Part shown: positions 1 through 7,485 of the stretch, in pieces
How positions within the stretch are numbered: the stretch's first letter is position 1
How the letters are laid out: the number at the start of each line of letters is the position of its first letter
From: a virus
IMG/VR virus record: IMGVR_UViG_3300021356_000014
Coordinates: 1-64,000 of that record
Direction: 5' to 3' (one strand)
DNA length: 64,000 nucleotides
Translations under genes and position numbers: made by a program
The notes under the pieces: model-generated
Told to the model about the DNA's origin: nothing
The model's database searches: none
Seen by the model: only the letters and a program-made list of their open reading frames with translations

Positions 1-41
1 GTGCCACGTTGAACACTTTTTTTAATCAAAAATATTAGACA

Positions 42-230
42 ATGAGAGAAGTAAGTATGGAGTATTTTAACAGATACGTTAGTACACGTAAGTACGACGT
101 TAGGACGGTAGTCAAGGGTAAATTTCCGTACACCTGTGAGATTAGGTGTAAAGTTACTGATAGGATAGTAGGCAAAATTGTTGACTCTTTGCCACGTCCA
201 GTGACCAGCACCTATTATATTATTGAGTAA
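42..230 (+). CDS. small hypothetical protein, 62 aa
   Basis: Basic 62-residue protein that I do not recognise. It contains no transmembrane segment and only two cysteines (CEIRC). A second in-frame ATG lies five codons downstream (position 57), so the start is uncertain. It ends directly before the 37-bp tandem repeat array and is the only plus-strand gene before the late operon. The upstream region is A/T-rich without a Shine-Dalgarno sequence, as usual for Bacteroidetes. Confidence 0.45.
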   Translation: MREVSMEYFNRYVSTRKYDVRTVVKGKFPYTCEIRCKVTDRIVGKIVDSLPRPVTSTYYIIE

Positions 231-231
231 T

Positions 232-418
232 GTGTGCGCACTTTGTTAGAAGTGCTCGCAGTGCTGGCAGTGCGCACACTGTTAGAAGTGCTTGCATTGC
301 AGGCAGTGTGCGCACTTTGTTAGAAGTGCTTGCATTGCGGGCAGTGTGCGCACTGTTATAAGTGATCGCAGTGCTAGCAGTGCGCACCTTGTTAGAAAAT
401 ATTTGCTTGCAATGCGTG
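232..418. repeat. tandem array of about 37-bp palindromic repeats
   Basis: Five copies of a unit beginning GTGTGCGCAC or GTGCGCAC start at 232, 270, 306, 344 and 380, so the periods alternate 38, 36, 38, 36. Each unit has a GTGCGCAC palindrome, then GTTAGAAGTG, then a GCnnGCA-type word (tgctCGCAGTGC, tgctTGCATTGC). The last copy decays. It is non-coding; reading frames across it are repeat artefacts. Iteron-like arrays of this kind can be origins, partition or packaging sites, but nothing here fixes which. Confidence 0.8.
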
Positions 419-687
419 CACCTTGTTGGGAATCGCAATTGCGATCAGTGCGGGCAAAGGTACGTAGCGAGATCAGTATAAAATTATTATTTTTTATCGG
501 ATTGCTAAAATTAGCAATTATAGGCAGGTCAAGAACTAAAATAAAAGGCAGCGAGTGCAATGCCCGCACCCGCTGCTACAATAATAAGAGTCAAAAGAGT
601 CAGAAGCCTATCTGGCTTTTGATTTGCGGCCTAAAATAGGAAACTTAGAGAACAAGGCTCCAGAGAAAAATCTGCGTCTAAACATCG
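419..687. other. non-coding stretch with two strong hairpins
   Basis: No convincing gene. A palindrome ATCGCAATTGCGAT lies near 431. A hairpin at 551-577 pairs GCAGCGaGTGC with GCACcCGCTGC; read on the minus strand it is followed by a T-rich tract, so it could terminate the minus-strand gene ending at 688. A second hairpin near 604-618 (AAGCC-tatct-GGCTT) is followed on the plus strand by TTTGATTT and could stop plus-strand transcription. Confidence 0.5.
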
Positions 688-870
688 TTATAAGGATTTT
701 GGTTTGATAATACTCTTTAAAGCAGTGTGGACATCCATCAGCTTATTAACATCCTTCTGCAAGTCTGTATTATTTAATACCATCTTCTGAATGTCAGAAT
801 ATAATATCTGTCGTAGCTGAATCTTCTGACCTAACTTGGCCATATCTCTCTCTTTTTGATAAGGGGTCAT
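688..870 (-). CDS. small hypothetical protein, 60 aa
   Basis: Charged, helix-forming small protein rich in Lys, Asp and Leu, with no recognised domain. An alternative start at codon 10 (MAKLGQ) is possible. It lies on the minus strand downstream of the 1055-1381 gene, separated by a hairpin-rich spacer, and ends before the 551-577 hairpin, which suits a terminator in this direction. Confidence 0.5.
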   Translation of the reverse strand: MTPYQKERDMAKLGQKIQLRQILYSDIQKMVLNNTDLQKDVNKLMDVHTALKSIIKPKSL

Positions 871-883
871 AAACTATTTATTG

Positions 884-1040
884 AGTTAAAAAGATACGCA
901 TTATTGCGCATTTATCTTATTAGCTATTTTAAAGCCTTATAAGCGACGTATCGTCGCAAAGTAGGCACTTATACCTAAATGGCCTTTAAATGCCCTTAAA
1001 ACGGCTGTAAAGCCGCTCTAAAGGGATATAAGGCAGAAGC
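884..1040. other. hairpin-rich spacer between two minus-strand genes
   Basis: Contains perfect or near-perfect hairpins: GATACGCA...TGCGCATTTATC around 893-916, GCGACG-TAT-CGTCGC at 943-957, and CGGC-TGTAAA-GCCG at 1002-1015. None has a clear T-tail on the minus strand. They could be RNA processing or protein-binding sites. I see no gene. Confidence 0.4.
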
Positions 1041-1054
1041 AGGCAGAGTGCGCA

Positions 1055-1381
1055 CTAGTGCAAGTCGCTTCCATTTGCGGGCAATCTTAATAACTGCCGT
1101 ACTAAAGCAATATAACTCATTTGTACTCGACCAGAATACTTGCCAGACTCATCATCACGGACATAGAATAATGACTTACCGTTTAACTTGTTATAGTAAC
1201 CAATACGATACTTACCATCTGATAGATCAGTAATTATTTCCTCTCTAAAGGATTTTAAGCTCTTGTAAGGAGAGATAATCGATAGGTAATCTGGAAGTTC
1301 ATTTATCTTATAATCGCTTCTTAGCGCCTTGTTTAGCTTTATTAAAAATAACTCTTTATCGTTTAGCTGAGATATGAACAT
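1055..1381 (-). CDS. hypothetical protein, 108 aa
   Basis: The frame is open from 1492, but I place the start at 1381. The stretch 1397-1453 carries a promoter block also found immediately upstream of the 42954-43319 gene, and the predicted transcript would begin inside the longer frame. The protein (MFISQLNDKELFL...) is charged with a conserved-looking GKYRIGYYNKLNGKSLFYVRD segment; no family is recognised. It sits downstream of a structured leader (1532-1683) read in the same direction. An early role is inferred from the promoter only. Confidence 0.55.
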   Translation of the reverse strand: MFISQLNDKELFLIKLNKALRSDYKINELPDYLSIISPYKSLKSFREEIITDLSDGKYRIGYYNKLNGKSLFYVRDDESGKYSGRVQMSYIALVRQLLRLPANGSDLH

Positions 1382-1396
1382 AATATCTAGTTTTAA

Positions 1397-1453
1397 TTCG
1401 AGTGTAAGATAAGAACTTATTTTGAAAGATGCAAGAGCAAGTAAAAAAAAATC
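1397..1453 (-). promoter_or_regulatory. early-type promoter, copy b
   Basis: On the minus strand TTG (1434-1432), a 20-nt spacer and TATCTTAC (1411-1404) match the Bacteroidetes -33/-7 layout, with a weaker -7. About 57 bp including flanks (TTCGAGTGTAAGATA ... GCAAGAG) are repeated at 43337-43393 in the same orientation ahead of another minus-strand gene. Confidence 0.7.
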
Positions 1454-1531
1454 AGAATTTATTTTAATATTTCGAGGTGTCAAAAATGACAACCCTTGAT
1501 TTGCGGAAATGGAGGTATTATAATTTTATAT

Positions 1532-1683
1532 GTCAGCATTATAGCATTAGCTTACTATTATAATACCTTGATATAAAAAATTATTTTTTAAAGTTTAAGT
1601 CTAAAGGGTTTCCAAAGGTACACCTTTGGCAGCGGTTCGCTTTGAGATAGGGTGTCCCTATTAACTCTTTTAAGAGAAGAATA
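1532..1683 (-). ncRNA. structured leader element, copy 1
   Basis: Two blocks are conserved with 44378-44532 in inverted orientation. Block 1 (1683-1602, minus sense) has hairpins ATAGGG-ACA-CCCTAT, AGCG-AAC-CGCT and CCAAAGG-TGTA-CCTTTGG. Block 2 (1571-1532) is nearly identical between copies apart from a 2-nt gap. In the last hairpin of block 1 several pairs differ from copy 2 while pairing is kept. Transcription would start near 1784 from TATCTTTG (1798-1791). It may be a 5' leader of the 1055-1381 gene or a separate RNA. Confidence 0.6.
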
Positions 1684-1790
1684 TTTTTTGTTTTTATTTA
1701 ATTATTAAGAGCGTATAATTAAATTGCAAATGCTTTTTAAATGCGTCGTATGTTTCATACTGTATGCGAGCTAAGTGCTTTCTTCTTTTA

Positions 1791-1798
1791 CAAAGATA
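1791..1798 (-). promoter_or_regulatory. -7 box TATCTTTG ahead of leader copy 1
   Basis: Perfect TAnnTTTG on the minus strand, but no TTG at the expected -33 spacing, so it is either weak or activator-dependent. It sits at the position equivalent to the strong TAACTTTG box upstream of leader copy 2. Confidence 0.45.
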
Positions 1799-1883
1799 GG
1801 CAAAAGTGTCGGAATTCGTATATAAATCCGAAACTTTTTTTTCAAAACATTGTCATTTATAGCAATTCTGCTCGCACTGCACA

Positions 1884-1930
1884 CAATATGAACCCCATAC
1901 AGATATAAAATTTAATAATTTTGCCCGCAT
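1884..1930 (+). promoter_or_regulatory. late-promoter-like repeat 1
   Basis: A 47-bp element, copied at 1958-2004 with only a few differences. It contains TAATTTTG, a perfect TAnnTTTG -7 box, but instead of TTG at -33 has the conserved string ATGAACCCCnTACAGATATA. This looks like an activator-dependent promoter driving the late operon that begins at 2119. Confidence 0.55.
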
Positions 1931-1957
1931 TTGCCTGCATTTTATAGGAAATATACG

Positions 1958-2004
1958 CAATATGAACCCCTTACAGATATAAAATTTATTAATTTTGCCT
2001 GCAT
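1958..2004 (+). promoter_or_regulatory. late-promoter-like repeat 2
   Basis: Second copy of the 47-bp element, 74 bp downstream of the first start to start, again with TAATTTTG and the CAATATGAACCCC string. Start-to-start spacing of 74 bp is close to seven helical turns. Its predicted transcript begins about 105 bp upstream of the lipoprotein start codon. Confidence 0.55.
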
Positions 2005-2118
2005 ATCCTTTAAAATGCTGCCTATGCGTGCAATAATTTGTCATATTTAACAGTATTCTTGATATATTTTAAACTAAAAGCTATATAATATTGTATCTTT
2101 ATAAAAAATAAAACTCAA

Positions 2119-2634
2119 ATGAAGTATTTAAAATTTCTATTCGTAGGCGGTGCAGTATTGTTAGCTAGTTGTGCTACGCCATCAAAAGCGAGCAAAGCGG
2201 GCAAAGTAGATAAGACAGCTTTAACCCGCACATTTGCCTATTCTGATTTAATAGAGGCTCATACAGTAGCTGTTGATACCGTTGAGCAAGCTAGTTCATT
2301 AGAATATAAACGTCAGAAGGTAAAGCTAGGAGATCGTACATACTACTTATACTACCAGTATACTTTGAAGGCGAGTGTAACGCTAACACAATTTCCTATC
2401 ACTAATGATGATGAGCTAGAGATTCGCAAGCAGTTTACGGATAACGTAGTAATTTCTGAGAAGTATCTAACCAACTTACGACAGGAGTTTGATGAGGAAC
2501 AGCTTCTTGATATTGTAAGAGAGAAGGTAGGATGCTTTAGAGCAGTAGATTTCTCTATCAGAGATGTTGAGTATATTTTAGAGCGAGTGGTTTACAGTCA
2601 GAAGAGGAATCCAGAAACCTTAATTTTGCAATAA
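2119..2634 (+). CDS. phage-encoded lipoprotein, 171 aa
   Basis: The N-terminus is a type II signal peptide: MKYLKF, a hydrophobic core, and lipobox LASC with Cys at residue 18. The mature protein begins with a flexible Ser/Lys/Ala-rich linker, then a mixed alpha/beta region with a YRQKVKLGDRTYYLYYQYTL-like beta hairpin. It opens the late operon, just before the endolysin cluster. By position it could be an outer-membrane spanin-like lipoprotein, a superinfection-exclusion lipoprotein or a structural factor; the sequence does not decide. The lipoprotein signal is clear. Confidence 0.8.
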   Translation: MKYLKFLFVGGAVLLASCATPSKASKAGKVDKTALTRTFAYSDLIEAHTVAVDTVEQASSLEYKRQKVKLGDRTYYLYYQYTLKASVTLTQFPITNDDELEIRKQFTDNVVISEKYLTNLRQEFDEEQLLDIVREKVGCFRAVDFSIRDVEYILERVVYSQKRNPETLILQ

Positions 2635-2635
2635 T

Positions 2636-2908
2636 ATGGCACGTACTATAACCATCAGAGGATTTAAAGGTAAACTCACTAAGGCTACTGCAAAAGGCAA
2701 GAAATGGAAGTTCACGTATACATATAAAGGCAAGAAGCGATCCGTAAGCGCAGGAGCAAAAGGGTATAGCATATCGCCAGGCACTAAGAGAGGTAATAAC
2801 TACTGCGCTAGAAGTGCAGGAATACCTAGAAAGAAGGGGGGTGGAGTAAGTCCTAATGATGTCGCTAGATATATGTGGAAGTGTAGAGGTAAGAAATCTG
2901 TAATATAA
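2636..2908 (+). CDS. small highly basic protein, 90 aa
   Basis: Very rich in Lys, Arg and Gly with alternating beta-strand-like stretches (KWKFTYTYKGKKRSV). Three cysteines are present. No signal peptide or membrane segment. It starts one base after the lipoprotein stop and its end overlaps the next start (ATGA-like coupling). Nucleic-acid or polyanion binding is plausible from charge alone; no family recognised. Confidence 0.6.
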   Translation: MARTITIRGFKGKLTKATAKGKKWKFTYTYKGKKRSVSAGAKGYSISPGTKRGNNYCARSAGIPRKKGGGVSPNDVARYMWKCRGKKSVI

Positions 2909-3147
2909 TGAAAGCATATGATGAATTAGAAAGGGAGGCTCTTGAATTTATTCAAAATTTAGCTGATGTAGGCATCGAAGCGTTTGACGCTGATGCCTTC
3001 AAGCTATTTTGTGAGGAGTTTTTTGAGAATAGGGAGAAAGGTTTAGGATCAAAGGGTGGAGCGTTACATCCTAAAAAACGAGATACCAAGTTGGTAGTTA
3101 ATGATATACTAGCTAAAAAAATTAGAATTGATGAAGGAACTGTTTGA
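2908..3147 (+). CDS. hypothetical protein, 79 aa
   Basis: Acidic helical N-terminal half (LEREALEFIQNLADVGIEAFDADAF pattern) and a basic middle (HPKKRDTK). It overlaps the endolysin gene at its 3' end, indicating translational coupling. No domain recognised. Confidence 0.55.
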   Translation: MKAYDELEREALEFIQNLADVGIEAFDADAFKLFCEEFFENREKGLGSKGGALHPKKRDTKLVVNDILAKKIRIDEGTV

Positions 3148-3577
3148 TAATATTATAAAGGAGTATGCGTTGCATGAATCTCGTCCAGAGGTAGATAAAA
3201 TTATTGATAGGTTTAATAATAAGTTTGATACAAACTTAAATCCAGATGGGGATAAGACGGCTTGGTGTTCTATCTATCTAAATATGAAAGCTTTTGATTT
3301 AGGGTATGAGCATTCTGGCTCAGCTTTAGCTCGCTCATGGATGCGAGTTGGTGATGTAGTCACCGATAATTGGCGAGATTTGTCTAATACGGATATGGGA
3401 GATGTAGTTATATTATGGCGCAAGCAAAAGCGGGGAACTTTTGGTCATGTAGGCTTGTTAGTTACATATACTGATAAGTATGTATATTTATTAGGGGCTA
3501 ATCAGAATAATGAAGTGAATATATCAAAGTATGCGAGAAATAGAATATTGAGTGTGAACCGATTAAATAAGGTATAA
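3131..3577 (+). CDS. endolysin, NlpC/P60-CHAP-like (TIGR02594-type) peptidase
   Basis: A 148-residue cell-wall endopeptidase. The catalytic Cys lies in TAWCSIYLN (Cys46), followed by the family pattern SALARSWMRVGD (63-75), GDVVILWR (90-97), the catalytic His in FGHVGLLV (His106) and LGANQNNEV (121-129) with the third polar residue Asn. Members cleave peptidoglycan cross-bridges and act as phage lysins. I place the start at the ATG at 3131 rather than the TTG three bases earlier. No signal peptide, so release would need a holin; several small membrane proteins in the window are candidates. Confidence 0.85.
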   Translation: MKELFDNIIKEYALHESRPEVDKIIDRFNNKFDTNLNPDGDKTAWCSIYLNMKAFDLGYEHSGSALARSWMRVGDVVTDNWRDLSNTDMGDVVILWRKQKRGTFGHVGLLVTYTDKYVYLLGANQNNEVNISKYARNRILSVNRLNKV

Positions 3578-3891
3578 TGGAAGAGAGAGATATTGATTTA
3601 CAGCTTTTAGAAAGGCATATCCGCCTTATCAGAGAAACTTTCCCAAATGCCGTTCATATAGCTACTAAGGGTTCTTGCATCCGATTTGCTCTAGTCTTAA
3701 AGAACGTATTTTCTAAAGGTAAGATATTATACGATCAAAATCATGCTATATTTGAGTTGCATGGAAGATATTTCGATATTACAGGGGAGATATCTATATT
3801 TCATAATAAGGACAATTTTCTGGAGTTAACTACTGATAATTTTGGGATTGAGTTGATTGATGATTTATTAAAATTAAGATATGATAAGTAA
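3577..3891 (+). CDS. hypothetical protein with possible Cys-His-Asp site, 104 aa
   Basis: Pattern GSCIRFALVLKNVF ... DQNHAIFELHGRYFDITG places one Cys, one His and one Asp in the order and spacing of papain or transglutaminase-like folds, with a beta hairpin around His. It is coupled to the endolysin upstream by a shared ATG/TAA. A peptidase-like or degenerate fold is an inference; no family is firmly recognised. A lysis-cassette accessory role is suggested by location only. Confidence 0.5.
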   Translation: MEERDIDLQLLERHIRLIRETFPNAVHIATKGSCIRFALVLKNVFSKGKILYDQNHAIFELHGRYFDITGEISIFHNKDNFLELTTDNFGIELIDDLLKLRYDK

Positions 3892-4231
3892 AGATACGTT
3901 AGTGAAGTTCACTACTGATTGTATAATTTTAAAAGAGTTGTGTAATGATAATAATTTGTTGCAGACTAGTGAGACAATTCTTGAAACAGATTTGGCTAAA
4001 AGATTCTACAAAGAAATCTTAACTCAAAATGCTAAGTCTTCGGTGTTAGCAGAATACAAAGGATTAAATTGGTATGAACTACTTTCTGATATTATTGAAT
4101 TTGTTAAATTTGTAATTTCTAAATTCTTTAATGATAAGTCTGGGGAATACAAAAAGCCTACTTGGAGTAGTTGGCTATCTATAGGTGTAAAGCTAATTCG
4201 ATTTGTTATTTTGTTTATTAAAAAGTATTAA
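3881..4231 (+). CDS. hypothetical membrane-associated protein, 116 aa
   Basis: The last third has two hydrophobic or amphipathic segments, ELLSDIIEFVKFVISKFF and SIGVKLIRFVILFIKKY, separated by a charged loop. Such a C-terminus would bind or span the membrane. Located directly after the endolysin and its neighbour, it is one candidate holin or lysis regulator, although the long soluble N-terminal part is not typical. Confidence 0.5.
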   Translation: MISKDTLVKFTTDCIILKELCNDNNLLQTSETILETDLAKRFYKEILTQNAKSSVLAEYKGLNWYELLSDIIEFVKFVISKFFNDKSGEYKKPTWSSWLSIGVKLIRFVILFIKKY

Positions 4232-4875
4232 TGCACTACACAAACAGATATGGCAGAAAGCAGAGTGGGTTATTTTGGACATTAAGAGAGTTATTAAAGG
4301 AGATCATGGTAGGTAAAGCAATTATAAAAGCATTTAAGCATATATTTAAGGATAAGAAGGCCATATATAAATATCCTGACCGTATTCTAGTTGAGAAGGT
4401 TAATAAATATATAAAGGCTAACTGTAAAGGTGTAAATACTAAGTTAGGGTATACTGAGTTCAGAAGGATAAAAGATAACTATTTCTCTATGACTGCGGAG
4501 AGTGAGGAATTTATTGATAACCATTCTTTTGCTTCTGAGATTATGCAAGTGTACTCAGATGCTTTAGCTGTAAGCCTAGATCATTTATATGATATGCTAG
4601 AGAATGAGGAGTTATCTGGTACTTCTTATAAGAAGTATGAAACACTGATTGAGAGATTACAGAAGTATATAGATTCTATAGATCGGCCAGATGATACACG
4701 CAGTGCTAACAGTATGCCTACCATCAATCTAAACTTATCTGTTCCTAAAGGATTGCAAATGGTTACTTCGGAATCTCAGATGTTAGAGATAGAGGGTAAA
4801 ACGCTAGAATCACTGGAAACGCTAGAAACGCTAGATTTAGAAACGCCAAACGGTAACGCTAACGCTAATGAATAG
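4231..4875 (+). CDS. hypothetical protein, possible small terminase, 214 aa
   Basis: Basic N-terminus, helical middle (SEIMQVYSDALAVSLDHLYDMLENEELS, then LIERLQKYIDSI coiled-coil-like), and a C-terminal tail of Glu/Thr/Leu repeats encoded by dense AACGCTA words. It lies three genes before TerL in the usual slot for a small terminase subunit, but no HTH is evident, so the assignment is positional only. A later start at codon 26 is possible. Confidence 0.45.
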   Translation: MHYTNRYGRKQSGLFWTLRELLKEIMVGKAIIKAFKHIFKDKKAIYKYPDRILVEKVNKYIKANCKGVNTKLGYTEFRRIKDNYFSMTAESEEFIDNHSFASEIMQVYSDALAVSLDHLYDMLENEELSGTSYKKYETLIERLQKYIDSIDRPDDTRSANSMPTINLNLSVPKGLQMVTSESQMLEIEGKTLESLETLETLDLETPNGNANANE

Positions 4876-5227
4876 TAACGCTAACGAAACGGTAAATATA
4901 TATAGAGGTAACGTTACTAACGTTTATGATGCAGACAGTATAACGCTAGAATTGCGTTTAGGTTTTGGTATCGTTTTACAGAACTTTAAGTTGCGTTTAG
5001 CTAGAATAGATGCTCCTGAGATTAGAGGGTCTAGCAGAGAGCTAGGTATAATAGGTAGAGATGCTTTAAGAGCCTTAATACTAAATAAAGAGGTAGAGAT
5101 ACTATTTATAAAAAAGGGTAAGTATGGAAGGCATATTTGCGAGGTTATGGTAGAATATAATAATCAATTTATAAATATTTCTGATTGGTTATTAGATAAT
5201 AATTTTGCGGATGAATATACATACTAG
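4868..5227 (+). CDS. thermonuclease family protein (SNase-like), 119 aa
   Basis: Shows the staphylococcal-nuclease pattern: VYDADSITLEL (19-29), LRLARIDAPEIRG (42-54) with Arg43, Asp48 and Glu51 as catalytic and metal positions, GRDALRALI (63-71), and YGRHICEVMV (86-95) with Arg88. It would hydrolyse DNA or RNA with Ca2+. There is no signal peptide, so it acts in the cytoplasm. The first codons overlap the previous gene and carry AACG-rich DNA. Next to a GIY-YIG nuclease and TerL; a role in packaging or DNA degradation is possible. Confidence 0.85.
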   Translation: MNSNANETVNIYRGNVTNVYDADSITLELRLGFGIVLQNFKLRLARIDAPEIRGSSRELGIIGRDALRALILNKEVEILFIKKGKYGRHICEVMVEYNNQFINISDWLLDNNFADEYTY

Positions 5228-5228
5228 G

Positions 5229-5615
5229 ATGTCGGAGGAGGATTTAAAATGGGTTAGTGCTGAGAGAGGTATCTATATATTTTGGATTGGTATTTATTTC
5301 TATATTGGACACTCTACAAATATTAGGAGGAGATTAAGAAGACATCTCTCTATGATGAAGAACGGTAAACACTATAACAGACAAATACAAAAAGCATGGG
5401 ATGATGATAGGGATTTTCAGTTTAGTATTTTACACTATTTTGATTTTGAGGCAAGTAAGGAGTTGCTTTTTCATTGGGAACAAAAGTTCTTAGATTTATT
5501 CGCTTCACATATAAACTGCTTGAATGTAAGCAAGGTAGCTGATTCAATACATTATAAGATTAGAAAACAGAAAAAGGCCAGAAAAGGTATTATTGACCAG
5601 AGGGATTTTATATGA
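5229..5615 (+). CDS. GIY-YIG nuclease, 128 aa
   Basis: Residues 14-16 GIY and 25-27 YIG are followed by STNIRRRLRRHL, with a later Glu in FHWEQKFLDLF, which is the GIY-YIG core. I chose the ATG at 5229, one base after the thermonuclease stop, rather than an upstream start inside that gene. It overlaps TerL by ATGA. Family members are homing endonucleases or stand-alone endonucleases; the placement immediately before TerL is typical of homing-type insertions or packaging-linked nucleases. Confidence 0.85.
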   Translation: MSEEDLKWVSAERGIYIFWIGIYFYIGHSTNIRRRLRRHLSMMKNGKHYNRQIQKAWDDDRDFQFSILHYFDFEASKELLFHWEQKFLDLFASHINCLNVSKVADSIHYKIRKQKKARKGIIDQRDFI

Positions 5616-6862
5616 GTACTAAAAAAGATATACCTATAACTACTGAAACATTAGTAGGAGAATTTTCTAAAGTGTTTTGGCAATTAACTGCAAGCAGAGA
5701 TCAAGGATACCGAGTAACTGTATTACAAGGGGGTACAAGTAGCGGTAAGACTTATGCAGCTATGCAGTATATATTATTGCAGTGTATTACAAAACCTAAT
5801 TATTTAGTTACAGTTGTAGCAAGTAGTTACCCTATTTTAAGAGTAGGTGCGTTACAGGACGCTCAAACTATTGTTAGTAATAGTATACATATATCAAAGT
5901 TTATAAAACAGTTTAATAAATCTACTAATACCTACTTCTTTAACAACGGCTCAAAACTAGAATTTAGGTCATTAGATAGCGGAGAACACGCTAAGGCAGG
6001 TAAGCGTTCGCTTTTATTTGTCAATGAGATTACTAGCGTACCTGAAGAGATTGTAAATGAGTTATTGATTAGAAGTAATGATGGAGCTATATTTGATTAC
6101 AATCCTACGGCTCAATTTTATGTACATACTAATTTTGTACCAAGAGAGGACACACAATTATTAATTTCTACCTACAGAGATAATCAATTTGTAAGTCAAG
6201 CAGTGGTAGAGGAAATTGAAAAACTTAGGACTACTAATCCTAATAGGTATCGTGTATATGGGTTAGGGTTAACAGGGGCTACAGATGATGTTATATATAG
6301 TAATATAGAATGGGTATTTCCTGAAAAGTTCCCTGAAGCTTCCTTACTCGATAAATATGCATTTGCGTTAGATTACGGATTCTCAAAAGACCCTACTGCA
6401 ATTTTAGAATGTGGGATATATAATAATAAACTATTTGCTAGACTACACACGTATAGCAAGAATCTAAAATTGCAAGATATTGTAGACGAATTTAAAAGAA
6501 TTGGTATAAGTAGGAGGGATGAGATAATTATGGATTACAGTCATGCTCAGGAGCAGAAAGTTATTCTTGAAAGGCAATATGGATATAATATCATAAAGGC
6601 TCGTAGAGGTAGAGGGGATATAGTATCAGGTATATCACTACTACAAGAACAATCCCTAGTATTATGTGATGACAAAGACAAAAATCTATTAAAAGAAACT
6701 AGAAATTATACTTGGAAGAAGAGAGGAGGCATAGTAACAGATAAACCTGTAGATGATTATAATCACGCCTTAGATGCTTTAAGATACTATGCGTTAGAGA
6801 AGCTAGGTAAGCCTTCTTTAGGTAAATACAAGTATAATGATAATCCTATATTTACATTTTAA
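5612..6862 (+). CDS. terL: terminase large subunit
   Basis: The ATPase-nuclease motor for DNA packaging. Walker A QGGTSSGKT (39-47), Walker B SLLFVNE (133-139), then the RNase H-like nuclease with ALDYG (252-256), IIMDY (305-309) and DDYNHALDALRY (381-392) carrying the acidic metal ligands. At 416 residues it is the normal length for the PBSX/P22-like group. ATGA overlap with the preceding nuclease gene shows translational coupling. Best anchor for the phage identity of the window. Confidence 0.95.
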   Translation: MSTKKDIPITTETLVGEFSKVFWQLTASRDQGYRVTVLQGGTSSGKTYAAMQYILLQCITKPNYLVTVVASSYPILRVGALQDAQTIVSNSIHISKFIKQFNKSTNTYFFNNGSKLEFRSLDSGEHAKAGKRSLLFVNEITSVPEEIVNELLIRSNDGAIFDYNPTAQFYVHTNFVPREDTQLLISTYRDNQFVSQAVVEEIEKLRTTNPNRYRVYGLGLTGATDDVIYSNIEWVFPEKFPEASLLDKYAFALDYGFSKDPTAILECGIYNNKLFARLHTYSKNLKLQDIVDEFKRIGISRRDEIIMDYSHAQEQKVILERQYGYNIIKARRGRGDIVSGISLLQEQSLVLCDDKDKNLLKETRNYTWKKRGGIVTDKPVDDYNHALDALRYYALEKLGKPSLGKYKYNDNPIFTF

Positions 6863-6882
6863 AAAATTATTTTATAATAATT

Positions 6883-7485
6883 ATGGCAAGCTTACAAAGT
6901 GTTATTGAAAAAAGTGAGAGTATGTTTAAGTATAAGCAGTTATATGAAATTGCTTTATCCTTATCAAAAATAGAATCTCATTTAGAAAGAAGAAAGCAGA
7001 CTGCTGCATTAGTACAAATTTTTGCAGGTCTTAGTAGAGTATTTCCAGATGAGCAAGGGTTATTAGGCAGCCTACAAGCACATAGGGATATTAATTTAAA
7101 ACATATAAATAAGTACGGTCTATTACGTGAAGACAGTAAAAAAAGACCTGTAAAATTTATATCTACAGACCCAAAAAAATTAGAGCCTCAGCATATTAGA
7201 GATGCTAAAGGTTGTGAAACTTGCGGCACTAGGCATAAAAATAAGAAGGTAGTAGAGCCTACGAAACCTACTAAAAAATACATAGCTAAAAAGCAAGGAA
7301 TTACAACTTCTTTTGAAACTTTTTCTCCTAAAAGTGAACGACAAGTTTTAGATACTTTTGGGAATAATAGTTCGGCAATGAGGGAGTTCTGTAAATTAAA
7401 TGATATTCCTGTTAGGAATACTCAAGACCTAGACAAGTTAGCGTCTTTAATATTTACGTTTTATAAGAACTTAAATAAGAATTAA
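6883..7485 (+). CDS. hypothetical protein with CxxC, 200 aa
   Basis: Helical N-terminal half, then a basic segment with CETCGTRHKNK (single CxxC plus His) and a Lys/Thr-rich linker, then a C-terminal helical domain. Conserved-looking but not recognised. It lies between TerL and the tail chaperone, a slot for neck, connector or tail completion proteins. Start ATG at 6883 follows a 20-nt A/T-rich gap. Confidence 0.6.
   Translation: MASLQSVIEKSESMFKYKQLYEIALSLSKIESHLERRKQTAALVQIFAGLSRVFPDEQGLLGSLQAHRDINLKHINKYGLLREDSKKRPVKFISTDPKKLEPQHIRDAKGCETCGTRHKNKKVVEPTKPTKKYIAKKQGITTSFETFSPKSERQVLDTFGNNSSAMREFCKLNDIPVRNTQDLDKLASLIFTFYKNLNKN

Larger units (their letters stand above)
1493..2118. other. 626-bp intergenic regulatory region
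   Basis: No gene seen. From left to right it holds a TGTCA-TTTT-TGACA hairpin at its left edge, the conserved leader element (1532-1683, minus strand), a minus-strand -7 box (1798-1791), twin 47-bp late-promoter-like repeats (1884-1930 and 1958-2004), and an A/T-rich leader with a TATCTTTA box just before the lipoprotein gene. Confidence 0.7.

Noticed and set aside
232-418. CRISPR array
   Set aside because: Units are contiguous with no unique spacers and alternate 36/38 bp, so there are no repeat-spacer units.
292-639. Possible 115-aa protein across the repeat array
   Set aside because: The frame is an artefact of the 37-bp repeats; the residues (CRQCAHF, CIAGSVRTV) merely repeat with the DNA and end in the hairpin region.
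1382-1492. Longer N-terminus for the 1055 gene
   Set aside because: The region contains the conserved promoter block and a TGTCATTTTTGACA hairpin, so the translated start is more likely at 1381.
1853-2044. 63-aa minus-strand frame
   Set aside because: It lies wholly on the twin promoter-like repeats and its sequence duplicates with them (ICKGFI..., VWGSYC...). No support as a gene.
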